Shown: one piece after another, positions 11,691-22,257 of the stretch
How positions within the stretch are numbered: position 1 is the stretch's first letter
Layout of the letters: each line of letters starts with the position of its first letter
Source: Blasia pusilla
Taxonomy: Eukaryota > Marchantiophyta > Marchantiopsida > Blasiales
Assembly: GCA_050084515.1 (NCBI GenBank)
Contig: CM114273.1
Coordinates: 40,052,001-40,116,000, forward strand
Reading direction: 5' to 3'
Length of the DNA stretch: 64,000 nt
Position numbers and translations under genes: made by a program
The notes under the pieces: model-generated
Told to the model about the DNA's origin: nothing
The model's database searches: none
What the model saw: only the letters and a program-made list of their open reading frames with translations

Positions 11691-11860
11691 AGGATTGTGT
11701 ATTAGTCCAATGGAAGCATATTGCCCTACACTAGAGCTTTGCTTTGAGGAATTTTCTTGTATGGGATATCTTCTTGTGAGCCTTTAGGTAGTTTTTGTGT
11801 GGTATATTAATTTGAGTTCTTTTGTTATGATGAGGTTGGTGAGGCATGTTTCAATCTATG

Positions 11861-11867
<7 letters not shown>

Positions 11868-11934
<67 letters not shown>
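11868..11934. repeat. (GA)n microsatellite
   Basis: About 33 uninterrupted GA units. The frame through it gives an Arg-Glu repeat that should not be read as a protein. Confidence 0.95.
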
Positions 11935-11939
<5 letters not shown>

Positions 11940-14900
11940 GATCAATTTTACGGAGGCTGCACCCTATGGAAGGATCCGGCGCTGGTTCGCTTCTCCAAGG
12001 AGAAGATTGGGAGCAAGTTTCTTTGATTGAAGGATATGTGCCAGGAAGTGTTGTTGTGACATATTACCCGTAACCATTCATCCTGAAGTGTGAGAAATCA
12101 TATCTAGGTGTGTAAATTGTCCAAATGTAATGACATCTCACTACAATGTGAGGTCATAGTGATAGGGTTCAGTGCAAAGCGCTCAGAACTGCTATGGGTG
12201 TGTGTACACAGAGGATCAACCTTAACCGCAGTTTGGCCGAAATTATCTGTCCAAGTTTGGCTTTGGCTTTTTCCGGTTACCTTCATGCAACTTCTGGTTT
12301 TGGGAAAAGGTACTTCACTTGAGTATTTTGTTAGGATTGATGTAAGGAGATTATGTTGCTAGATGGACATTTTTACTTGGTCTTTTCTATTTTCACCCAA
12401 ATTTCTAAAAAATGAATTAATAGTCATCGCGACCCCTGTTATAGTCGAGCCCCGACTGCAGAGGCTACAAAATACAAGTTATTATGCACATTCCTCACCT
12501 CTACCATAAGATCCAATGAAAACTTTTGGGCGTCTGATGATTTTGTCTTTTCCGAACTAGTTGAATATACCCTCGTGTTAGTATTAATTAGGCTCCAGGT
12601 TGGATTTTTCCTCTCGTATCTTACTTCTTCTCTCAAAGTTTCTTCCCCGGAAATGAAGTTTCGTGTTGCAGTTGTATTTCTTCCGCTTGTTAGTGTCCTT
12701 GAGTTTCTGGTATTAGGCAAATTTCTTAACCGCGAGTTTCTCGAGTTGCCCTGATTTCTTTTTCTCTCCAAGAATTTCTTCTCGCCATCTTAGTCTTCTG
12801 TCCCTCTGAACCCTCTTCCCGAATCTAGGGCCGCATACTGGTTTTCTACGTTGGAAAATTTGGTGATATTCATATTTTTGGTTTGAAATGTGCAATTGTT
12901 GGCTTGAATTTAGTTTTTAATTGTTTGATGTTGAAGAGGAGATGAAGTAACATACTTCTTTAATCTAATGGGGATGCATGTGAGTAAAGTATGACGTATC
13001 CATATTTTCCATTTTGTATGACATCTCTCCAAAAGTTATATGACAAATTTTTATCTTAACCCGGATGTAATCCGATGTTTCAAGTATTGGAAGTGAGGGA
13101 TAAACAAGTTTGCAACACCATAATAGATATGTGACTTCCGAGGGTACAATACTCCTAGCTTAGAAGCAAGAGTAGCATGCATTGCAATGGGGGGATAAAG
13201 GTGAATAGCATAAAATTATATCATGTTTATTGATTTTGAGCAACCTGTTGGTGAAAATGTGTTGATGACATTTCCAATAAACTATTTTCATCAAAAAATT
13301 GATCTCACAAGAATTTTGGATGACCATGCACTGTGGAAAAATAATATGCAAACATAGAAAATGTACTTTGAACAAATTCAAGGAGTGATGAAGATAAATC
13401 TCCATATGAATGGTATCGAGTAATGTGAGATAGTATCAAAAGTAACAACGTATATAGGAGTTATGTGAGTCGAGTCATTCCCAACTCTAGTTTGTAGATG
13501 GAAAATGTGTTGAATTAAGAATAAGGCTAGAGAAGACAAAATCTCATACATGGAAATTATCTTAGAATCAAACAATAAGCTAATGAGACTAACGAGCCCA
13601 TGAATGTGGTCCAATGAAGCTAATCTGGAATGTAGAAGTATTCTTGTAACATCTGCATGTGACGACGTTAGTGAATGCATTCCATGAATTAATTTGAAAG
13701 GCATAGTTGCTAGGCATGAAGGCCTACAGTTCACCTTTAGGAAGACAACTCTAGTTCTCATCGTCATTCAATAATGTTCTGACCTAGATTTATTTGAGGC
13801 AAGGGATCTTTTGAGGTACTTCCTTCTAGACCTTGCTTGACAGATGGGTGCAAGGTCATTCCCCATCAACGTATAGAATAGATGGTGATATAATTTTGAA
13901 TGCTCCTATAACACTAATGTATGATGGAACTCAACTAGCAAAAGTTTAATGCCTACAGCACGATGAACCAATACCAGATATTGATAACCATGATTGACTG
14001 AAATTTACTAGGATTCAGATCTAGCATGTAGATTGTGCCTTCCTAATATTCAGGGAATCTTATGTCTAGTTAGAAGGATGGACTAAAGAAGACGCTAATA
14101 GATGTGTTTTCATAGATGATATCACAGCTCATCACCATAAACTTCGTCAATGGTGATTAGATGTGACCAAATTCAGGCTCTATAGCCGAAATTAGTTGGT
14201 AGGTTGATAAGTCCTCAGAGAACTCAATTCCAAAAGTGGTCAAGGTTTGTGTAAATCACAATTAATTTCAATATAAATATGATGTGAGGAATTAACATGA
14301 ATAGACACAAGCACTAGCAAACCAGAAGAATCTTAATAATTGCAAGGCTAACCTTGAGTGAGGATGAAATAAAGGAAGTACTAGGGGAGAATATGATAAT
14401 CGCACAATCATAGAAGCAAACTCGATGAGTCGGCTCTAACAAATAGAAGAAAATTTTCACTAGAACAATTATATTGGGACCTGTCTCTTGGATTGGTGTT
14501 GCAGTTGAACAGAGACACGAGATTGAAAAGTGAGTTCATTATGAGCAAAAATTAGTGGACGCTTGCAAAGACCTCATGCATATAGAGGGAGAGAGACTGC
14601 ATTCATTAATTAGTGCTCGTTGTAGAGAGAGAGAGAGAGAATCTTTTGTTATAATCCTATCATATTCCAAGGGGATTGGAATTGATTTAGTGGTAAACGT
14701 ACCTTGATAATCGAATGAGCTACTCGTCGCATAGGAAGATGGAAGGCGGCTGGAAATAGAATTACAACATGGAATACTCCGGTTAGGTGAGGCGTGCAAC
14801 TTTGACTTCAACCAGAACCCAAAGAATTCTATAAAAGGAAACAAGTAGCACAAGTTATGTCCTTGTAGGCTCGCTTGTAGCACAACTTGTGGGCGGAAGA

Positions 14901-15260
14901 AATTTCATGAATAAAATGTAGGGATAAGAACTTGTGCACAAAAGTGATAATATAGAGAAACAACAACTAATCGCACACAATACCCAAGATTGAAGTTACC
15001 TCAAGAAAATGAACAAATATAGAATAGGAAGATCATAAGAGAGTTGAGATTGAGAAGCCGAAACATTAACAGTGGGCTATGACTGAAAAATCATTTTTCT
15101 TGGAACAACAACCGTAGAGTCTCAATTTGCTTCCTTGTTGCATGCCCGAATTGATGAATGCAACTCGTGACACCATGGTCTACCAAGTGTGGAATAATGT
15201 ATAAGAGAAAAACATCTGAACAGACTGTAGATACATAGCAAAGCTACAAAAGATGCAACA
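11935..15260. other. Gene-poor interval
   Basis: No recognisable coding sequence. Minus-strand open frames of 60-130 codons (for example 13378-13767 and 12439-12771) lack motifs and are not supported as genes. A second short GA run occurs near 14623-14641. Confidence 0.45.
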
Positions 15261-15264
15261 TTCA

Positions 15265-15475
15265 AGTCGACAAATCCCTCGTCTAACTGGTGATCAAGCG
15301 CGTGGCCTCCAATCAAAACCCTGCTCAATGAAAGAATAAAATCCAAATGGACTACATAGAGGTAGGCTATGGAAGATGTGCCATTGAAGTAGACCTATCC
15401 CTTGTCCAAATTATGATCAAGCACGGGACCGCCAATAAGACCATGCTCAAGGAAACAAATTTGAAAGGACTGCAA
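15265..15475. repeat. Tandem duplication of about 80 bp
   Basis: 15272-15345 and 15397-15470 are diverged copies: both contain TGATCAAGC-CG-G-CC-CCAAT-A and a downstream CTGCTCAA / ATGCTCAAG. On the minus strand both encode a block beginning LIGG and ending LDH-LD-G. No gene is implied. Confidence 0.6.
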
Positions 15476-15484
15476 GGAGGGTGT

Positions 15485-16316
15485 CATGCGGATACACATC
15501 GCTGCCAACATACATTGGTTGTCATGCACACACATGAATCCTAACATATCTACACATGAACAACTGGACAACCCCAATATAAAGTTAAATACGCATTGTA
15601 AGCTTTGATGAAATTTGGGATCAACCCGGCTTCATCCAAAGAGCCATACTCATGATTTTGATACACACTGGTGTAACAACAAGAGAAAGTATACGCAAGG
15701 ATTCCCAAAATGTGTGATCTTATTATTGATCACTCCTAGCCCACTCTTCAAGAGAGAATCCCGACTCAATACATGCAAGCCGTAGTGTATCACAGATCCC
15801 AACAAGGGTCTAAAATTCTAAGGAGATTAGCTCCAAATGAGCCTCATCTGAGGTATACCACCTTGAGCACCTCCATGGGTGACCTGTACACACAGGTCAT
15901 CTCCCTTCTAGCAGGTCACTACCCACCTTGTAGTACACCCATACTAGCTCCCTAACAACTACACATGTGGTCCCCTCATGAGACCAACTACCAACTAACC
16001 CATGACCCTATAGATCCAAGTGGAGCCATATATGGCCGGGAAGGTTAACCTCTCCAAGGTTGCCACTCCTCATAAAGGGAAGGGTGACATACATTCGTAG
16101 AGCACCTCACATATGACCTCTCAAAATAGGGAAGTAAAAGACCCCTCTAAGGCCTTGATATTATCTCGCCCTACGCCTCATCTACCATGACAAATGTCGT
16201 GCGAATACACATTGTTGCCAACATACATCGGCTGTCATGCACACACATTTCTAAGATCCATCTAGCTATGAATCCTAACATCTCTACACATGAACGACTA
16301 GACAATCCCAATCGCC
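15485..16316 (-). repeat. Direct repeat pair, possible LTR-type duplication
   Basis: 15487-15585 and 16199-16308 are diverged direct repeats about 710 bp apart. Both share CCAACATACAT-GG-TGTCATGCACACACAT and CTCTACACATGAACGACT-like tracts. Reading the minus strand, a purine-rich tract (TAGGGGGGCGA, about 16310-16320) lies directly before the right copy, as a polypurine tract would before a 3' LTR. The PHD-containing retroelement remnant lies just upstream in that orientation. This could be the remnant's 3' LTR with an internal duplication, but no partner 5' LTR is visible. Confidence 0.35.
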
Positions 16317-16449
16317 CCCCTAGCTAGTGGTTAGGTCCCTCGAACTCAAGATAGCCTACGGAACCAAGTCTAAATGATACGCAACTTTTTGGTGCTAAGA
16401 TGAGGAGGTCAGGTCCTATGTCGCCCCATCGTAAGTCACCTTCTTTCAA

Positions 16450-16980
16450 TCTATAACATCAAGAGTCATCTTGTATCTACCTATCGCTCCTATGTACATC
16501 TGGGATAAAGCGAACGTCCCTAAGGAACCAAGTCAAGAGGCGTCGTCAAACACGACATATGCCATCCTCGAAAACACCCATCACAAACTAGCATCGTGGC
16601 TGCGCCTCTAGCAGACCCACACAACATGCATCTGAAGCCTGCAGGAATAATTTCCAAGCTCGGATCAATCCTCCCATCCACATTCAGAAGATGACATGGT
16701 GCATAATTACGCACATGATCTTTCCAAACGATACCATCATGACCCTCTAAAACAAGGACTCTTGAAGGTAAAATCTCTCACACTCCTAGAATAGTGCATC
16801 TTGCAATCACACCCCATGTCGTCGACGTTGTCTGCTGTAGGTAGACATAATCGCTAGGATGGAATCGCCAAATTCCTAGTCAATAGCCTCCTCACGCGTA
16901 GTCGTGTACCTTGAAGTATCGCGCTGCTGAGCGATAGACAAGTTCTCAAACGCCATATCTAGAGCCCAGCATGCCCGTAT
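16450..16980 (-). pseudogene. Ty3/gypsy post-integrase tail with PHD finger (remnant)
   Basis: The minus strand first gives MAFENLSIAQQRDTSRYTTT (about 16.96-16.90 kb), the type of sequence that follows the integrase core in Ty3/gypsy elements. After frame changes it gives APCHLLNVDGRIDPSLEIIP and a PHD finger, CMLCG-(x7)-MLVCDGCFRGWHMSC-LTTPLDLVP (16520-16630), with a Cys4-His-Cys pattern up to the edge of the last zinc pair. PHD fingers bind histone H3 tails and in this place could steer integration. I infer that it is the 3' end of a gypsy element, possibly of the DNMT family, whose copies in this window lack this end. The link is not proven by shared sequence. Confidence 0.6.
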
Positions 16981-17099
16981 CTAGAGCGCAATGGGCGGGT
17001 CAATACGTCACAATTCCCCCCCCCTCCAAGAATGCAGAAACTCCATATGAGGTCGGTGCCACCATACCGCCGGGAGGCCATCGATGTCCTCATTGTCAG

Positions 17100-17690
17100 G
17101 CATCCCCTTTTTGCGTTGGAGTGTGTCATGCATATATATTTTTCATTGTCCACGACTTGGGATCCATGTCAAAGTACACAAGGCTGGCAGTTCTTGTTGG
17201 CTCCCACACTCTTCCTATGACGGATGCAATTCAGAGACACATCAAGGAGGATGTGGCGAAGAAAGTGGCCGAGGTCTACATAAACTCTCCGGGCTCAAAG
17301 CTCGTAGTGATCAAGCTCACAACAAAATCACAAATTTGTGAACAATTTCTTGGAATCCCTGGATAGGGCGAGATCACGGCTACTGAGGAGAAACAACTCT
17401 AAGAAAATCTCACATTTCTTGTTGATCCTCAATGCTTCTGGAATTTGCCGGGTCAAATACGGGTATTTGATGGAAAGACGGCCGAAATGGATGCCATTGC
17501 CATAATCAAGGCCAAATCCAGATTTCCATTCATTCAGAGATGGAAGTTCATGGGCCAGGGAGGCGAAGGATCCAGGGCCTATGTCTTCAAAATGTCAACG
17601 ATAGGTCTGTCGAGTGGCCTCGATCTTATAGATCAAATGAGGGAAGGGGAAGATCTTTACGGCAGCTGGGTAAGCTTTGATATTTGCTAA
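17100..17690 (+). pseudogene. Unrecognised protein segments in left repeat copy
   Basis: Two plus-strand blocks look protein-like rather than random. One contains AIQRHIKEDVAKKVAEVYIN and SPGSKLVVIKLTTKSQICEQ (about 17.22-17.36 kb). After two stops a second contains GQIRVFDGKTAEMDAIAII, KSRFPFIQRWKFMGQGGEG and STIGLSSGLDLIDQMREGED (17.45-17.69 kb). A third block (17752-17990) ends RMRQWGNFRRQ just before a GTGAGT, which could be a splice donor. No family was recognised and no function is offered. Confidence 0.4.
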
Positions 17691-18099
17691 AGAGTGTTGA
17701 ACGGATGTTGACAATGGATGCTCACGTTTATGACCATGTGGTCATAAACGTGTGACCCGATACACCAAATCTTGCATCAAGGAGAATAAGAGGACAGAGC
17801 ATGTCACTCTACTCCAACGCTGCAAGGACAGCAAAACCTTGAAACAGGCCATGGAATGCCAAGAAGAACTTCATGGGTGGTGGAGGAAGCATGCAATTGA
17901 GGGGCAGTACAAAGAGTTGTGCTCTTGGCTGATTTTGTGGACTGTACGTATGAGACAATGGGGAAATTTCAGGCGGCAGGTGAGTTCACTATTTCGTCTT
18001 GTCAAGCTCACGTTGAGAATTTTTTGAAAAGTTGCAACTCAAGTTGAGAAGTGTGGGCACTATATGGATTTCAAACCGAAGAAACCAAAAAACTTGTCG

Positions 18100-18430
18100 G
18101 ATGCGGCAGGTTGCCCGAGTGTGCAACCCGTCGGAAACGGACGGGTTACTTGATTGTGCAACCTGTCGGAAACTGACGGGTTGCATCAAGAATTTTTGTG
18201 CAACCCGTATACAAGTCGCATGTTAACAAGGCCTGGAAATAGTTCGAGCCGGATGGGTTTCGGATGACTTGCACTTGGATCTTCCAGCCTTGAGTGGCCA
18301 AAGGTTCTTGCAACACGTCGGAATCCGACGGGTTGCAGCAGGTGGTTCCTGGGTGTTGCAACACGTCGGGACCCAACGGGTTGCAGAGTCGTTCATGGGA
18401 TGCCTCGGCCTTGCAACCCGTCTGGTTCTG
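18100..18430. repeat. Cluster of GCAACCCGTCGGAWTCCGACGGGTTGC-type palindromes
   Basis: Five or six diverged units of a palindrome (arms GCAACCCGTCGGA / TCCGACGGGTTGC) lie near 18119, 18160, 18313, 18357 and 18413. A half unit is near 18203. Single units recur near 19156, 22486 and 23926, always within the unrecognised repeat. Each can fold into a strong hairpin of up to 13 bp. Confidence 0.8.
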
Positions 18431-18631
18431 ATAGGTAGCTTATTTCTTTGACTTATGAGCTATTTTCGTTCCCTTCTCACATTGCCGTCGTTGTAGGGAT
18501 GGAACATTCATGAAAATGCCCTCTGCCCCAACACAAGTGGGGCAGAAAGTGTTTATTCCTCCTAGAGGTCGTCACAAGCATGCCAAAGAATTTCACTTGT
18601 GGAGGCATGCCAACAACACTAGGCAAGAGCA

Positions 18632-19090
18632 ATGCTACAATCTGTAGCATCCCATATCTTCCTCACAAAAGGCATAACAAAAGGAAGGGGGCCTTCGATC
18701 TACGAGCTCTATGTCAGGACGGTTGTGAGATCTTGTGATGAAAAACTCTATGTGGAAGCCTTCAACCGGTGCGTAGCAAGAACTCCCCTCAAGCAAGACG
18801 TACACATTGGTGGGGATATTTGTGGGCGCATTTCACAACGTCCCATACAGATGGTGGTAGAGTAGTCCGAGCGAGACTCGTGGAGACCAGATAAGTATCT
18901 TGACTTCAGGCAGGTGAAGAGGCAACATCGAGGAACGAATCCGGTGATTGATTTGGATGAGGAAATTACGCCGCCCAGGTATTCGGGGACCCCGGACTGC
19001 TCCCAAATTCGTGATGGAGTAACTTCTCCAAAATCAGTGAATGTTTTATTTCAAAAGCCCTCCGTTGCTGGAAGTTCGCAACATCCGGTC
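18632..19090 (+). pseudogene. Unrecognised ORF segments shared by both repeat copies
   Basis: Plus-strand 18632-18865 encodes RGPSIYELYVRTVVRSCDEK, then a stop. The frame continues with DKYLDFRQVKRQHRGTNPVI and DLDEEITPPRYSGTPDCSQI. The inverted copy at 23.66-23.99 kb encodes the same in its own frame without the stop (QMVVEQSERDSWRLDKYLDF). A shared reading frame in diverged copies suggests that this was once real coding sequence. The family is unknown. Confidence 0.5.
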
Positions 19091-19440
19091 GCTTGGGTGG
19101 TTCAACAATATGGGATTTCCATTGATTTTTCAGTTTTCTAAATTTTGTGCAATTTGCAACTCGTCGGACTCAGATGGGTTTCCAAAATATGGAAGAGGAA
19201 AAAAATTTGTGGGATTGCTTAATAACTGAGCAAAAAAATGCAAAAAAAATCACACAAAAAGTTTCCTCTCTTCAACCCAACGGAAACTCTCTTCAAATCA
19301 CAGGAAACTCTCTTAAAAAAAAGTATCTCTTTCGGTTGAAGGTAGTTTCCTCTCTCCTCTCTCCTCTCTTTCCCTCTTCTCTCTCCTCTCTCCTCTCTCC
19401 CTCTCCTCTTACCGCACCTCCTCTTGATTCCATGCTCTTC

Positions 19441-19800
19441 TAGATATTTGTTGAACGTCATTGATAATAATTCTCCTCCTCCATCTGTGCGAAGCTTTTG
19501 TACCTTCTTTCCAATATCATTCTCAACCAGCTTGTGCGATATTTTAAGCTAACAATTCCAAAAGCATTAGCCTTATTTCAAAGGTAATACATCCACATCT
19601 TCTTACTATAATCATTGAAAACTACAAGAAAGTATGAAGAACCACCTAATGTCATAGTTTCTGTTTTACCATATAGATCAACATGTATCAACTCTAGAGA
19701 ATAATTTTCTCTGTTGCTTGATTCTTGTGGAAATGCATGTCGGTGTTGCTTGCCCATCATACAAGATTAACATATATGTGATACTAGAGTTGCATTAATT
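19441..19800 (-). pseudogene. Ty1/copia integrase fragment
   Basis: The minus strand reads GKQHRHAFPQESSNR, LELIHVDLYGKTETMTLGGS, YFLVVFNDYSKKMWMYYL and then, after frame changes, KLRTDGGGELLSM and KYLEEHGIKR. That is the typical GAG-pre-integrase / integrase core order of copia, including the HVDLYG and LRTDGGGE Asp positions. At HGIKR the reading runs abruptly into the CT/GA-rich outer end of the unrecognised repeat (19433), so the element is broken here. Confidence 0.8.
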
Positions 19801-21930
19801 TTTGGTAAATCATCAACCATCCCAAATTTTTGCATCTAGCAAAGGAAAGGAAAGTTTAATTAACCAAATCTCTTCTCCCATAGCTTAATGGTGGTAAGAT
19901 CTATACCCACAATTGTTGTGAACGCATGAAACTCCTAGATACTTTCACATCATACACCTTCCCCAACTAGTTTTCCCTAAGTATCCTCAATGACTACTCC
20001 AAATTTCTTAACATGAACTTCTAAGTTGTAGTCACATAATATTGTATCCAATGGCAAGTTTCTCTTCAAATTTGGTACGTACAATCAATTAGATCATTTC
20101 TTTTCATCTCCTTTCTATGAAACTAAAGAAAGTTTTCCTCTACTTTCTACTTGATACTTTGCATTATTTCCAATAATGGCAACAATGCGCTCCTATACAG
20201 GCTGTAAAGAGCTATACTCACCCTTGTGATTAGTCATTTGCCTAGATACTCTACTATTAAGTGTACATACATCTTCACTCTTTGATTTAGTGGAGTTTTT
20301 TGCTTGTTTGCAAAACTCCTTGATTACTAACCAAGCATATACCTAATGTTTTTCTAGTTCTAGAGAATTTTTGGGCTCCTTCTGAGGTCTTAAGAAACCA
20401 TTATTCTCATCCAAATACCTCTGTCTACTATCCTTTATAAGATTAAATACCTCACCACAATAGAAGAATTTGAATACTTTCTTTGGAAATTTCAACGTAC
20501 ATGCATAACTTGAATCAACCCCTATATGAGACAATGGTCAATCAACAAGTATTCGGTCCATGATTTGGGCGGACATCTACTTAGGAATGTACACTTGCAA
20601 ATGACATGGCTATGGATCTAAAAGGTATCGGACTTTTTTGCGACATTGAGCAAGTTGCATGCATATAAAGTATGTACTTAAGGAGTGGTGAAAGTATTTA
20701 AATCATGAGGATTAAATATGGAGTACAAGGTGGTTGATAGGATAGTCTTCCCAACTCTTTTACATTGTCATAGGATTGTAGATTCTATTCATGGTCGCTA
20801 GAAGATATTTGGAGATAGTTATTGGATTGGTTGCATATGCATCAAGATGAGCTAGTTAGGCAAGTAAGTCTATGAATTTGACACAATACTTACTATTTCA
20901 TGGAGTAAGCTAGTTTTTGGATTTGGTGAAAGGGTTTTTCTTTACTCTTAGCAAGAGACTTAGAGATATATGGAAGTAGACTAGTCGATATGTTCTCGTG
21001 GCAAGAAGACTTTATGAGAGAAAAAATATAAGAATATTCAATCTTATGGAGAAGTTTGCATAGTTGATGTGGTAGTGGATAAACCCTTGGAGCTGAGATC
21101 AAGGTGCCTCCCATAGACATGTAGCATGATGCGTTGCTAGCTTGGTAAATACTTTTGGCTAGGCTATAAATGGAGTAAGACACGTTTACATAAGGTTCAA
21201 TGATGCTTGGTAACTAGACTAGGATATTTTGGTTGGTTGGTTCCTGAATAATTCTATATCGACTACAACATGTCCTTCTTGACTAAAGAACATAATCCCT
21301 TATGTGACTTAGCTTTGGAGTTACATAAGTAGATTACACCATCTCCACTTGAGATCTAGACATATCTTAAAGGAAATTCCCTAGCACAATTTATTGCTTG
21401 TGATGAGTTTGCAATAAGAACTTGGCACAACTATCCTATAGAAAATATGGTACTACATATGTGAGCAATTATGACATCATCTGAGTCTACTGATGTTTTG
21501 GTATGGATTATGATCCGATTATCATATTGTACACCCTAGATTTTACAATTGATATTTAGGAGGAGACATACTTCTATTGGAAATCAAGTGACAAAGTGGC
21601 TAGCTATTCAACTACTTATACAATACTTAAGGAGTGATTATATATAACTCTAAAGGGTGATCATAGAAGTAGCAAGTCACAATGGAATACTATGTCATCA
21701 TGGATATTTCCTTAAGGTTAATTTCCCAAAATATGAAAATCCTATCGAGGATAGTCTTGAGATGCAATATATGATAAAGATGTGTCTAAATACAAAGGCA
21801 ATAATTCTGTAGCATTGTGGGGGATGAGTGTTTCTTTGTAGATGAGCACATTAATTCTTGTGAGGCAATCAAAGGCGTTGAACCTATGATCTCGAGAAAG
21901 ATAAGTCAATTGTAACATTTACCATTCGAC
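19800..21930. other. AT-rich interval, probably decayed retroelement sequence
   Basis: No clear motifs. Minus-strand frames at 20343-20534 and 20893-21183 are not recognised. Position next to the copia integrase fragment suggests that the first kilobase may be its upstream Gag region, but no zinc knuckle or protease motif could be read. Confidence 0.35.
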
Positions 21931-21934
21931 ATAT

Positions 21935-22230
21935 TATTGAAGACTAAGCTTATCAAAACTATTAGATTTCTCACAGAAAGTGGAAAAACTTAATCTTGGT
22001 TAGTCAATTAAGCATACAAATCTTCATTATGATTAGTTGACCACAATTAGTATAAATTGAGACTTTGGTTAAGATTATTTGTACATAACCTATATAATTG
22101 AGAAGGGGAGAATCCAGCATTCATTCTCTCATTGCAAAATTTCATTCTCCATGGTAGTGTGTATGTGTGTGAGAGTTGTATAATATCAATTATGTTTGTT
22201 TAACAATTTTCTACATGATATCAGGGCGGT
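21935..22230 (+). mobile_element. Ty1/copia LTR with primer-binding site
   Basis: It begins TATTGAAGACTAAGC and ends TTTTCTACA (281 bp). It matches along its length the 313-bp LTRs at 52825-53137 and 57837-58149 in opposite orientation, including the TATA-like CTATATAATTGAGAAG and CTCATTGCAAAATTTC. It is followed at once by TGATATCAGGGCGG, close to the usual copia PBS complementary to initiator tRNA-Met (TGGTATCAGAGC). It is therefore a 5' LTR on the plus strand. The element is cut about 40 bp further on by the unrecognised repeat. Confidence 0.8.
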
Positions 22231-22257
22231 ACGAGAACATCCATTGAACTTCTTGCC

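Larger units (their letters stand above)
16971..19440 (+). mobile_element. Unrecognised gene-bearing repeat, left copy
   Basis: The part from about 18225 to 19433 is an inverted, diverged copy of 22262-24000. Matching landmarks include TGGATCTTCCAGC, ACATTGGTGGGGATAT, AGACTCGTGGAGACCAGATAA, TTTCAAAAGCCCTCCGTTGCT and the outer CT-rich end containing CTCTTACCGC. Relative to the right copy this one lacks about 1 kb (22.56-23.57 kb) but carries about 470 bp (18.31-18.78 kb) absent from the right. Both contain the GCAACCCGTCGGA palindrome. No terminal inverted repeats, transposase or RT were recognised, so its class is unknown. The leftward limit is uncertain. Confidence 0.55.

Noticed and set aside
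11846-12073. Open frame with an Arg-Glu repeat
   Set aside because: It is only the translation of the GA microsatellite.
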